Origin: Ceratodon purpureus
Taxonomy: Eukaryota; Streptophyta; Bryopsida; Pseudoditrichales; Ditrichaceae
NCBI GenBank assembly: GCA_014871385.1
Contig: CM026425.1
Span: forward strand, 7,355,243 to 7,419,242
DNA: 64,000 nt
Direction of reading: 5' to 3'
Shown: one piece after another, positions 29,736 to 41,160 of the stretch
Numbering within the stretch: the stretch's first letter is position 1
Layout: the number at the start of each line of letters is the position of its first letter
Position numbers and translations under genes: made by a program
Notes under the pieces: model-generated
What the model saw: only the letters and a program-made list of their open reading frames with translations
Told to the model about the DNA's origin: nothing
The model's database searches: none

Positions 29736-31964
29736 AAAAGCCAACATCACTAAATCCATATTTACAAGTGTCTTTCTTTGATGAATTTGTAAAAACACTA
29801 TCAAACTAGTTGTTCGTTTATTTTTTTATACTTGTGAGTGTATGTTTTTAAAAAAATATTAAAAAAATATTGTACCATATTGTATTTGCAACATAAGTTA
29901 TTAAGATGGTTGATAAAAATAAATTCTAAAATATATGAAAATTTCCAAACATTATTTGTTCAAAAGAAATTTAATCAAATTTAAATGATATTCAGGATTA
30001 CAAAATTGTGAAATTCATCTTCAATTTTTCATTGTACAAAAGTAAAATGATGGCAAGTGGTGAAGGGCTCAAATGTACAAATCGTTAGGCCTTAAGGTGC
30101 TAAAACAACATATTAGCTACTATACAAATGTAAACCTTGAAACAAAATAAAGAGATTTCTGAGCAACAAATCCAATTTTTAAAAATAAAAATAAAAGATC
30201 TTTTCATTCTAGATGAGATTTTTTAATTTTTTTTTTTAATTATAAAATGTATGCAAAAACTTAATGAACCCTCAACTTATCGTTTATCATATTTTGAAAC
30301 TATCCACTTTTAATATTTCATTTTTTGAAGTACTTTACTAATGTTTTATTTTAACAATTTATTAGCCAATAAGTTGATTAAGCCACTAGTATTCTATGAG
30401 ATTATTTTTGACCAATTACGATTATACAAAAAAAAATTCAACTCTTGTGAAAATTTTGTAATGACTTGACTATTATATGTAAAATATGGGAGTGTATGTT
30501 TTAAGTTTGATTGTAGCATTTTGTGGGTTACAAAAGATAAGAAATTAAATAAATGATGGTTGAACAACCAATACTTGTGAGGAATTTATTTGACATATGT
30601 AGAGTCTTCGTAATTTAAATTTACCTACATCTCTATTGCTATTACTTTAGATTTTTGAAATGTAGGTATTAATGTTTTTGTGCCAACTTATAAGTAGATT
30701 TGTATAGATTTTATAACTTTAGATTGGATATATGATGAAGAAAATATAATTTTTAAAAGGTATTTATATAGGGATTCCATTAGTATCCACGTAGTATTTA
30801 GCCATAAATAACAAAAAAGAAGCTCCAACAATGAATGACATAATGCCGCATAGTTATTATATGTGTGATCTTCAGTTTCTACTAAATTGATGGTAATTGT
30901 AAAAATTCTCTTGTACACCAAATATGGCAACTGTAAGGATTGTCTTGGTGGTACATTAAAGAATATCCATCAAACTTTTTGCAAAAATTTGAGTAAGCCT
31001 TAGCGGAACATCCTAAGTTGGAAAACATTGGTCCCACTAACAACAGTTCGATTGTAAAATCTCAACTTGACATAAAAAATTCTAAAAAAAGATTGTAGAA
31101 CCTTGAAATTGCGATTTCAAGGTTCTACAAGTTCTACATTCTAAAAAAGGGTTCTACAAAGAGATCGATGAATATACATTAGTGTGCTCCTTTGTCTTGT
31201 TGTTTGAAAATGGCGAAGGGACCAACTTCCAAGGCGTGGCCAAACCACACCACTCCCACAATCCCAGTACTACAGTGTCAAGCACATACAAGCCAGTACT
31301 ACGCCGTACCATGACTCCATGACAGACAAACATCCAGGATGAAAAAACCACCAAAACGAACGACAGCGCAATCCTCATCCTACATTCCTTCCCAGCAGAA
31401 GGATGAAATCGACGGCCGGCAACGAAACCACGACCCCCCACGCTCCCCCAACCCCTCCGAAACCTCCACTTGGCCGCCCGACACCGCCCCTCGCCCCAAC
31501 CCTGGTGTACAAGTGCCACCATCACAAGTGGCATTACCATCACTCAAAAGCCCCACGGTCTTAGGACCACCTCCCCAAACCCGCCAATATCTACTCCGCC
31601 CCTACATTCCATCCTCCCAAATCATCCAACACATAGATGACAACGGTTTCTAGAATTACACCCTTTACGGAAAACTCTACTCTAAAAACTGGCACACGCC
31701 TAAACCTGTCACTTCCTTCTAATTTCCTAGATTCGGGAGATATGGATGTGCGCATGTGGTAGAGGTTTGTTGGTTTTGGGAGCTGTGACGGCTTTGTGTC
31801 GTCGTCTTCGATGGAAGCGCGCGGGGCTAAATTTTATAGTTTTTATGTAAACAGGAGGGATTTGTTGGACAGCGGGGGTTTTGTCGTGCAAATTTGAGGA
31901 GGGAGGGTTGTACTTGGTGTGGGAGAGAGGTGGCATTGGAGGTTGGGAGGTGAAGCGGGGGGCG
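29736..31964. other. AT-rich intergenic region and VIT-like gene upstream region
   Basis: AT-rich to about 31.2 kb, then pyrimidine/GC-richer leading into the transporter gene. A proline-rich ATG frame at 31339-31653 and long minus-strand frames at 31.7-32.7 kb arise from composition and the antisense of the real gene. A dispersed repeat copy lies at about 31000-31192. Confidence 0.5.
31000..31192 (+). repeat. Dispersed repeat, copy 1
   Basis: Shares ordered words with 52300-52508: ACATCCTAA, AAACATTGGTCCCA, ATTCTAAAAAA, TAGAACCTT, GATTTCAAG, TTCTACA, CTAAAAAAGGG and ATACATTAG. It carries a tight hairpin (TAGAACCTTGAAAT with its complement, about 31097-31128) that is imperfect in the other copy. 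Element class unknown. Confidence 0.65.
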
Positions 31965-33681
31965 ATGGAGAGGGGGAAGAGCTGGAGGCATGAGGGGGGC
32001 AAGTTCAAGCGGCGGTTGTCGTCGTTGAGCATCCGGAGGAAGCAGGCGTTGGAGGAGCCGCTGGTGGGGGACGGGGAGAGACGCGATGGGGATGTGGAGG
32101 AGGGGTCCAATTCCGGGCGGACGGCCAGGGTGGCGGGCAAGGAGCGGCCCAAGGAGGGCGGCTGGGGCGGGGATTACTTGAAGAGCATTGTGTATGGGGG
32201 CTTGGATGCTATTGTCACTAGCTTCGCTCTCGTGGCGTCCGTCTCGGGTGGAGACCTTCCTGCAGGTTTGTTGCGCTTTTCCTCCTCTTTTGCTCGGGAA
32301 TTGGTTGGGAATGGGTTGGAAGTTATGGTGTGTTTCGAATGGGTTGGTGTTTTGAATTGAGAGAGTGGTTCGGGTGTGATTTTTTTTTTGCATTTTGGCT
32401 AAGAGAATAGGTTTTCGTATGTGCATGCTGAGGTTTCTAAATTGGTTTTTCGTATTTTGAGAGACGTGATGAAATGCAGTCTGGCATGCCTTTTTGATGG
32501 TTGAGTTCTGTGTGTCGTGGACAAATTTAGAAAAAATAATTGTTGGGTAATACACGACACTAATGTTGTGGATACGTGTGGATATTTTGCTTTTGTGTTG
32601 TAAGATTTGAGTTCTGCTGGAGGATTCTCGTAATATTTTTTGAGTTTTTGAAGTCAGTTCCTGTAGATTTGCAGTCCCAAGTTCGGACAATTATCACCGA
32701 TTAACAGCAATTGTAAGACGCTTTAGTATGGTGTTCGGCTTATGGGCATTGTCAAGCTTACTCTGTCGTCATTGACTGCAAGAAATGATCTTTTAATAGA
32801 ACCTGGTTGAGTTAAATTTCCAAAATGTTTAGAATGTATTACATTGTTGTATAAGCCTTTCTAGGCAGGTGTTGGGTTCTGTAATGATTGGATACGGTGC
32901 TCTCTGTGTTCTCAGATGGAAAACCTTCTTATGTAGTATTGTCATTGTGGATATGTACAGGTGCTGTTTTGGTTCTGGGATTTGCAAATCTTATTGCAGA
33001 TGGCATTTCCATGGGGTATGGAGACTTTCTATCGAGTACAGCTGAGAAGGATTACTCTGCAAACCAGCAACTCATTGCAGACTGGGAGATCGAAAACAAC
33101 ATCCACGGCGAAATGTTGGAGCTTGTGTCTGCCTATCAAGAACAAGGGATGGAAAAAGACGATGCTGATAAGGTTAATGTCTTGCAATATTTGTCATGAG
33201 TTCAGACATTTTGTGTCACGCGCACATTAAAAAAATTAAAATTAAAATTATGAAGGCTTTCCCTGAGATAGTTACTTACATTGGGCTCATTTTTCAGGTT
33301 GTTGATATTCTCTCAAAATACAAGGACATAATGGCGGATCAGAAACTGACAATGACACAGGGTGTTCTTCCACCAGACCCCGAAGACAGTCCCTTCAAGA
33401 ATGGATGTGTCACATTTGTATCTTTTCTTGCCTTTGGGTCCACACCGCTACTGACGTACTTGATTCTCACCCCTATCACGGATAGCAAGGACATCAAGTT
33501 TCTTGGAGCTTGCATTGTTACTATCCTTGCCCTTGCGCTTCTTGGTGCTGCCAAAGCTCGCATTTCAGGTGAGAGAATATTGTCCTCCATGGCTGTGGTC
33601 GTATTCAATGGTGGAATTGCGGCGGCTGCAGCTTATGGCATCAGCTACCTTCTCAACAACGTCTTTGGCATCCAAGAGTAG
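31965..33681 (+). CDS. VIT1/CCC1-family vacuolar iron/manganese transporter-like protein
   Basis: Membrane protein of the CCC1/VIT1 family, whose members move Fe or Mn into vacuoles; ER-body membrane proteins share the fold. Three exons: 31965-32265, 32916-33172, 33298-33681; 313 aa. A basic/acidic N-terminal tail (res. 1-69) precedes five predicted TM segments: about 72-93 (YLKSIVYGGLDAIVTSFALV, with Asp81 at the family's DGIVTTFA position), 104-130, then near CVTFVSFLAFG, CIVTILALALLGAA and VVFNGGIAAAAAYG. SMGYGDFLSSTAEKDY matches the family's SMGxGDYLSxKAE motif. The following cytosolic helix pair (WEIENN...EMLELVSAYQEQGM) keeps fewer glutamates than the VIT1 metal-binding domain, so iron transport is not assured. 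ATG at 31965 is the first in-frame ATG of the exon. Confidence 0.9.
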
Positions 33682-34777
33682 GCTGTATTTCTATGCTTGA
33701 GAGAAGCGGTTCTGAATGTCTTCTTCAATTGGGCATTGGAACATAACGTGACATACGAAAGAGAACACATGCTTCAGTTACGGAGGTAGCATTTTTGTCA
33801 TTTTGGTGTAGTGTAAAAAGAGTTACTTGTGGTTCCGCGTTGGGGGTTATTATACTGCACCCAAGTATTGATTCTCCAACCTCAAGTTGGAATTGTTTAT
33901 AAGATTGCTTTCGTGATCATTTGCCGGAAACCGTGGTCGGCAGTGTAATTTGTACGTTTTTAAAAACTTGTGCTATTGCATGTTATTTTGACAATCATCG
34001 ATATTAGCTTCGTGAATTATCGCAATTATTCGACGCTATCTGTTGTGAGTACACAAAAAAATGCATCATCACGATCTGGGTCCCACAATTCAACAGTTTT
34101 CTCTGTTCGGAAAGCATCAAAATGTTAGGTAGAACTGTGATAATCTGGTGGGATGCGAAATACTCCCCTTCGTTGTCAAAATTAATACACCTAAAATCTG
34201 CTCAACTTGGATTTCATGATATGCTAACTGAACATATGTGTAGAGAGAGAGATTACCACACCGTGTTGTTAAGAATCTGCTCTCAATACTCGGCTCTTGA
34301 TTCGGTGTTCCTAGTCTCGAGCCCAGCTGTTTCTCAAACTTTCATTATAACTGCTGTATCTGATCTTTGATGAAGTTGTTTTTAACTGTTCATAGTGAAC
34401 GAAGTCCATCTCTTCTCGAATTTCCATGAAGATTTAGTGTTACTGGTCTTCACGAGTCCTTGTCATTTGGAAAATTATGCCGGTGCCTTCTGTGTGAGCC
34501 ATTAACTCCGGCATTCATTCATTCTGCATCGTGGTGCTGTGATTGTGAGCTACTTCTACGTTATCTCTGTGATGTGATGCGCAGCTGCTTCTTGTTGTCT
34601 CTCAACTTTGTCTGACGCTTGTGATTCCAAGCCGTATGAACAGCTAGAATTGCAATTGATTCTACTACAGGAACTAGTCCTTCAATTCGGTACTACTTAT
34701 AACAGTTATGGATCAAGTCATTTGCAGTTGCGACGAGGGGTTCACGGTTTATTTCATCGCCTTAATAAGCTTGTTCA
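33682..34777. other. Intergenic: VIT-like 3' UTR and GH28 upstream region
   Basis: No gene supported. The plus frame at 34122-34370 lacks recognisable motifs or splice signals. Confidence 0.5.
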
Positions 34778-37377
34778 ATGACGAACACACAATGCCATCA
34801 GAATGGGCTATGGCTCTTGCTCATCCTGTTGAGTTGCATGGGCTTTCGGTCATTTTTTATGGTAGGCTACTCACTAGCACACGACTCTTTGGAATCGGAT
34901 GAAGCTGCGGACGTTTCAAATGGAAGTCCCATGGATCTTCATAAGAACATCTTTGGGCATGGAGTAAGCCCATCTTTTTCGCTGCTCCATATTTGCGTAC
35001 ATCTGATGTACCATTGTTGTTCAGAGTCTCTATTTGATTTGTTTATATGCATCTGATGTACCATCGTTGGCTAGAGCTTATTTTGTTTTAAGTGTCACTA
35101 TTACTGAGTGGACCATTTCTGTGGATGGCAGTCGAAAGAGAGCTGTGCTCACATTGTTAGTCACTCAAATCCACGGCGTTCACACAGAGTTTCCGTTACC
35201 GATTTCGGTGCCGTAGGCGATGGCAAGACACTGAATACACATGCATTCGAGAAAGCAATGATCTACCTTCGCACCTACGCTCGTAGAGGCGGGGCACAAC
35301 TGCGCATTCCTGGAGGACGCTGGCTCACGGGAAGTATCACCTTGATAAGTCACCTCACGCTTTTCCTGGAGAAGGGGGCTGTAATTCTTGGATCTGAGGT
35401 GAGGAATCCGCTTCAATCGAATTGCGCTGTAAATTTTTCAATGTTTTGAGAAGCGTTGGGTGTGTGCTTACCAGTTCATACATATGTAGGACTTCAACAA
35501 CTACCCTATCATTCCAGGGTTGCCCTCATATGGTCGAGGTCGTGAGCTCCCAGGTCCACGATACAGTAGTCTAATCAATGGCAATGACCTTGAAGATGTT
35601 ATCATCACAGGTAATTTTCATTTTCAGCTTGAACTAGCAATTTGCACAGTAATGTTTCCAGCTGGTGATGGAGTATCAAACTTGTGATTCCTCTGCAAGA
35701 CTCGAAGAAAGGAAGGATATGCAAGCATCACTAACATATGCCACTTGTGTTGTTTTGGTGTGCTTTGAAACTCGACATGGTAGGAACTGAGGATTTCGGA
35801 TGACGGTAGATGATCTCGAGTTCTCACTAGAGCTAATATACCATATGCACATGATTACAGGTGATCATGGTACAATTGATGGACAAGGAGCCGTGTGGTG
35901 GAATGCATTTCGAAACGAAACTCTGAAATACACTCGAGGCCACATGGTAGAGCTTATTCGAGGACGCAACATCTTGATTTCAAATCTCACTTTTCGGAAT
36001 TCACCATTCTGGACCATCCACCCAGTCTACTGCAAGTAAAACTCTCCATCCAGATACATCATGCGTTAATCTCGTTTTCTTTCTCATTATTATGTCCTCG
36101 CGTTAATCAATTCTCAGGTGTAAAGACTAGTATTATTCAGTGATCACTAGGTCGTGTAGATATGAATGTAGTTATGTTTTCAGAGTCAGGTGCCGTTAGA
36201 AAGTTAGCAGCTTTCAAGGTGTAGTGTTGCGATTTTCCAGAATGCTTTTTACATCAGGTCTGTCATCTTTGGGCTAGGTTGTATGGAAATATATCTCACT
36301 AGCATAGAACTTCTGTGTTGTATTTCATGGTTGATTTATCAGGAACGTGGTGATCAAACACGTTACTATTTTGAATCCAGTAGACGTTGGTCCCAACACA
36401 GATGGTGTTGACCCAGGTAAGCAAACAAAAGCAAGAAGTTGGGAATGAGATTGTGAAGATGTTTGTGCTAACAATTTGAATTAGTAGCAATCACGCCTAG
36501 AATAAACCATAGCTACCAAGGGAGTTAGTGATTCCCGTGGCTTGCAATCAAATAGGTCCCTATCTCCACTAACATGATCATCCCTAGCTGAGGAGGACTT
36601 AGTTCCTACATGAGACTCTAATCTTTCGTAGAATCACTCAAAGAACCTAATTGATGCATGATTATTGTGCAGACTCTAGCCAATATGTCTGTATTGAAGA
36701 CTGCTACTTTCAAACTGGCGATGATTCAATTTCCATCAAAAGTGGGTGGGATGAATATGGAATATCTTTTGGGATGCCCAGCAAACACATTTGGGTGAAA
36801 CGCATAGTTTCTTTCCCACATTCTGCTGGAATTTCATTTGGCAGCGAGATGTCTGGTGGCATTTCTGATGTTCAGGTCGGATTTCACAGTTACCATGTCA
36901 GTTAATCAAGGCTCTCTCACTGTTTTGATCTGGGTTTAAATATCAGAAAATTCCATACTCATTGTGGCCCTTTTGCAGGTTGATGATATGGTCATCTCTG
37001 GTGGCAGATGGGGTGTGCGACTCAAAACTGCGGTTGGACGTGGAGCATACATCAAAAGCATAGCAGTCAACAATGTATCCATGTACTCAGTGAAGACTGC
37101 AATTGCTTTGATGGGTAACTACGGAGAACATCCTGATGAGAATTGGAACAGAACTGCATATCCAGTTATGGAGAATATTCTCATCAAGAATATTGCGGGT
37201 GAAAACATCACACAAGCAGGTCTTCTATTGGGACTGCCTCAGTCACATTGGCATAATATACATCTAGCCAACATAGCCATTAAAGTCTCATCAACAAAAA
37301 CTTCTTGGAACTGTTCGTGGGTGTCTGGATCCTATTCCTCTGTGTTGCCCCAACCTTGTCCTGAACTTGCTAAGTAG
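34778..37377 (+). CDS. GH28 polygalacturonase-like protein
   Basis: Cell-wall pectin-degrading fold (glycoside hydrolase family 28), predicted secreted. Seven exons: 34778-34963, 35132-35398, 35490-35610, 35861-36035, 36343-36416, 36673-36875, 36979-37377; 474 aa. N-terminal hydrophobic segment (LWLLLILLSCMGFRSFFMVG, res. 11-30) is a signal peptide or anchor. Then come VTDFGAVGDGKTLNTHAF, GGRWLTGSITLISHLTLFLE, GTIDGQGAVWW, NLTFRNSPFW and the active-site blocks NTD (in GPNTDGVDP) and GDD (in QTGDDSISIKSGWDEYG). The usual GHG block is replaced by SAG (HSAGISFGSEMSGGI) and RIK by RLK. That pattern is shared by a plant GH28 clade with SEMSGGI, so the catalytic status is uncertain although Asp residues remain. 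C terminus ends QPCPELAK. Confidence 0.92.
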
Positions 37378-39008
37378 AAGGTCATAGTCAAGGACTATGT
37401 CCTTCAATAAGGCTTCAAACAGATCATCTGGCAAAGTGCTCGAAGTCACTGAGGCCTGGAGTCCTGAACTATCACACAATTTATCAGCAAATTTAATTCC
37501 GGAAATTTCAGAACTTCATGTATGTATTGTAAAGTAACTGAACCTTCAACTTCTAATGACACTACTAAACTAAAACAATTTTGTTAGAACGCCTCTACAA
37601 AGAAAAGGTTATTCCAACACCCTTTATATTATTTGAATACTAGTGAAATTCAGGACTTCCTGATGAATTTGAAGCAACGAAATTTGTTTAGTAGTAAGCT
37701 CTACCGCAAAAGTCGAGTCTACGTTCAAGAAACTTCGAAACGTCAAATTTAACTACAAGTCTGACTCTAAAGACTTGAACTCGAATCCCTTGTAAAAAGC
37801 GAGGAATTTAACAATAGCGACTACACCTAGGCATCTCAGGTCCAGGATTAGCAGTCTGGAAAGTTACTTGTCTTCATTGGGGAACATAAGTCCCCCAGTC
37901 AAAGCGCAAGGATAACTTAACTCATCATCGATGCAAACAAATACGGTTAACCATGCCCAAGACCGTACTGACCCAAACAAAAGGAAAATGATATCGGATT
38001 CAAAACACACATTGTCAACTTGTTTAATTGTTTGTGGCTGCTCCTTCCCAACACTCTCTGAGCTACTTCTTTAAACAAAATAGATACAATAATTGACACT
38101 GGAGGGTACACAAGCAAGCAACTGCTCCTAAACCCCTTCCCATCAGATCGATCGGTCCACCATGTTTCACAGTTCTCTCTGAGTTCCAAAAAGCCAAGAT
38201 AAAATCAGTACCGCTGTTATGAACGAAGGATACAACCTGGATGACCTTGACGATACTCAAGCTCTAAATCATGAGCCCGTCGCACTACACATGTTAGTCA
38301 TGTGTGCTAATTATTGCGCTGCCATAAAAGCTGTATGAGCAACACAGCCATGACCAAATACCTAACCTTTAACGTCTTTACAAAGATGCTAGGATAATCC
38401 TAAATTAATTACTATAGAAAATGGTGATTTGATAATACAACCTAAAACTTAATGTAGCAAAAAAAAATTAAAAATTAGAAATGGTAAAATCGAAGCACAT
38501 GATATGTTTGCTGCACTCTCCAGTTCCTTAGATAGTTGCTGGAAATCCTGCACATAAACAGCCGTGAAAGATGCATGAACCCCACCGAAGTCACGCTGGC
38601 AAACTAGAATACACAACAGATATTGAGAAGAGGAATATAAGACCAGATCTGCAAGACTAGAAATAACTTGTACAACAAGAACTCACAAACCCTTTAAAAA
38701 CAACTGCTCAAAAAAGTGATATAGCGTGACTTACAGCATACAAGAGGCCGTCCCTCTCATTAATCAGTTCCAAACCTACGCAGGTCACACGGCTCTTTGT
38801 CGATCCACAAGGTCACTGTTCACCACATTTTGATCTCAGAATAGGTAATGACTCGAAGGGAACAGACCTTGATATTATTAATGTCCTATGCAAACAAGGC
38901 AGGGTCATCCAATACAGCCACTCATAGATTGTGTAGCTCATGAAATCCTCTAGCAAAAAGAACCTTAATGCATCTTCCATTGCAATCCCACATGATCGAA
39001 CGGCCCAC
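37378..39008. other. Intergenic and 3' regions
   Basis: Holds the GH28 3' UTR and probably the 3' UTR of the small minus-strand membrane-protein gene. Short minus-strand frames near 37.9-38.3 kb lack support. Confidence 0.5.
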
Positions 39009-40748
39009 CTACGTCTGCTTGGCGTAACCCGAGGATGAAGGCATCCGTTTCGTTCGAAACATCATGTACCCCACAGGGAGTACCACTCCCAACATCATTA
39101 TCACTGCTCCTACTATATATCGAGCAGGCTCTGGTGGCGAAACCTCCAAAAGATGCCGAACCTGGATTCCAAGTAAAACATCAGTTTTTATCATCGTCAG
39201 ATTATCAAGATCATCAGACAAGACATATTCCTGAGCCACAAGACTGCAAGTCTGTAACTTATAGGTACAAAAACGACCTTCTTTTTATTAAAAATCACCA
39301 CTACTAATCAAGCTATCAGTCTCGGTACCATCAATGTCATGCAAGTGATCTTCCAGACCAACGGCAAGAAATTAGAAAAATATGGAAGTCAATTGCAAAC
39401 AACTTGCTGCCAGAAAATCATATCTGATGCTCTTCCTGTATGTTCTACCATAGTACGCAAAAATAAGCAACCATACGGATAACAATCGGCTTTCAGGTAG
39501 AATACGCATAACAACAGCCAAGTCATCTAAACGAACATAGCGAAGGCTCAGACACGCACAAACCATAAATCTCAGCATTACGCTTCTTTAGAGAAGCTCT
39601 CAGCATCGAGAAATTTTGGTCATCACCGCCCTGCAAAGCTGACATCTCTAATACACCTATACCTCAGACACTATGAACGCGGAATCCAAAGCACTTACAA
39701 GCGGCGTACTTCGACGCCACCTGAACTTATAGACAGTTACGTTCAATACGCTTCACTTCTGAGGGTTCATATGTAAAACTTCCGTTATAAAAGAAGTTAA
39801 TTCGCTAGGCTCCAGTTTAAGCATATGACGTAAGATTGAACCTTCAAATGTCTGGAAGTAATGAGGCTTACAAATCTAAACTAAGAAGTGCAGGCAGAAA
39901 GCTCCCAGTGGTTACACTTTTGTAGGAAGAGAGTATCGAGTGCCCAACATTGCTCGAAATTTGTCACTCTTCTTTTCTTCCATGTGCAGATATTCCTACT
40001 AAAACCCCAGATGATGCTGGCAAGTACTTTAGACTGTTGTAGAGTCTAAATAGAGATAAAAATAAATTAAAAAAGATTAACAAAGACCAATATCCACTAT
40101 ACTTCTACAACCAGAATCCATAACGGTATTGCACAAAAGCCCAACACTTTCTACTCTCTAACAAGTCAATGTTTCCGACTAAAAACTTTCAACCACGGTG
40201 TATACTCATTGAACAGAATACTAACTTATATATTGAACATGACCCACTAGAACACATTACATGTACATTGCCTACCTGAGAACCAAAATCGCATCTCCAT
40301 CTAAACCAATACGATTCCAAACACTAACTCCTGTTTAGCAAACCCTAATATCATGCATAAGCACAATAACAAATCCACACATGTATTCGAACTCAAATTC
40401 TCATATACACACACCATCTGTTATTAAGCATTATGTCTTACTTGAAATAATGTATCCTTCTCCTTCCAACAACGTCGTCACAACTCAACAAAACACATTC
40501 AGACACCCATGCTTTTCGTCCTTCACATCTAACCCATCAAAAAACCCGCTGCACATTGCACGGCACGACTGGCAGTGAAGGAAACCCCACCAAATATGAT
40601 GTGATCGAGACCATCGTCTCGAATCCCAGGGGCAGCGCAGAACAGCAAGAAGAAGACAGGCAACGCATCTCCGGACGAAAAGTGGGTCAAAATAGTCGAA
40701 AAAGAACGGAAAGAGACGCAGTTTTTTTCCTGCGAGACGTACCGGCAT
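39009..40748 (-). CDS. Small single-pass membrane protein (plant-conserved type)
   Basis: Two coding pieces: 39161-39009 (full last exon) and an upstream exon ending at 40743 with donor CCG|GTACGT; the intron is about 1.6 kb and phase 0. The last exon encodes VRHLLEVSPPEPARY, a TM segment (IVGAVIMMLGVVLPVGYMMF), then basic RTKRMPSSSGYAKQT and stop. I recall similar short plant proteins with the SPPEPARY-TM pattern; their function is unknown. The minimal ATG start (40748) gives a 52-residue protein. Upstream in the same frame the exon encodes a signal-peptide-like stretch (TLSTIIPALLVLAHPDAIAS) that runs back to a stop with no ATG, so the true start is unresolved: upstream exon, non-AUG start, or the short form. 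Confidence 0.65.
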
Positions 40749-41127
40749 AGCTGGAGGACGATGATGCGCGGGTGCAGAGCGCGGTGGCAAGTGGGAGGCG
40801 ATCGCGTCCGGATGGGCCAACACGAGCAGAGCTGGGATGATGGTCGAGAGTGTGATGCGCGTGTTTGGAGCTTCCCATGATGCGCGTTTCCTAGGGTTTC
40901 ATCCCCCATCTGGTCATGCTTGGATGATTTTCTAGCATCTTTTCATCCTTGCTTTCTTGTTTGGGGAACAAAAGAAAATCTGATTCAATTCAATTTAAAA
41001 TGAGATAAATAAAATAAAGATTTTTTTTGGAGAACACCAAAATATAAATAAATAAAATTACAAATTATTTAGAGAATACACACCAAAATATTGCAGAGTA
41101 TACAAAATGTATAGAAATATAATATAC

Positions 41128-41160
<33 letters not shown>

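Noticed and set aside
31339-31653. Proline-rich ATG frame before the VIT-like gene
   Set aside because: Low-complexity composition, no splice context or motif, probably non-coding upstream DNA.
31827-32690. 287-codon minus-strand frame
   Set aside because: Antisense of the VIT-like first exon; proline-rich composition arises from the GC-rich opposite strand.
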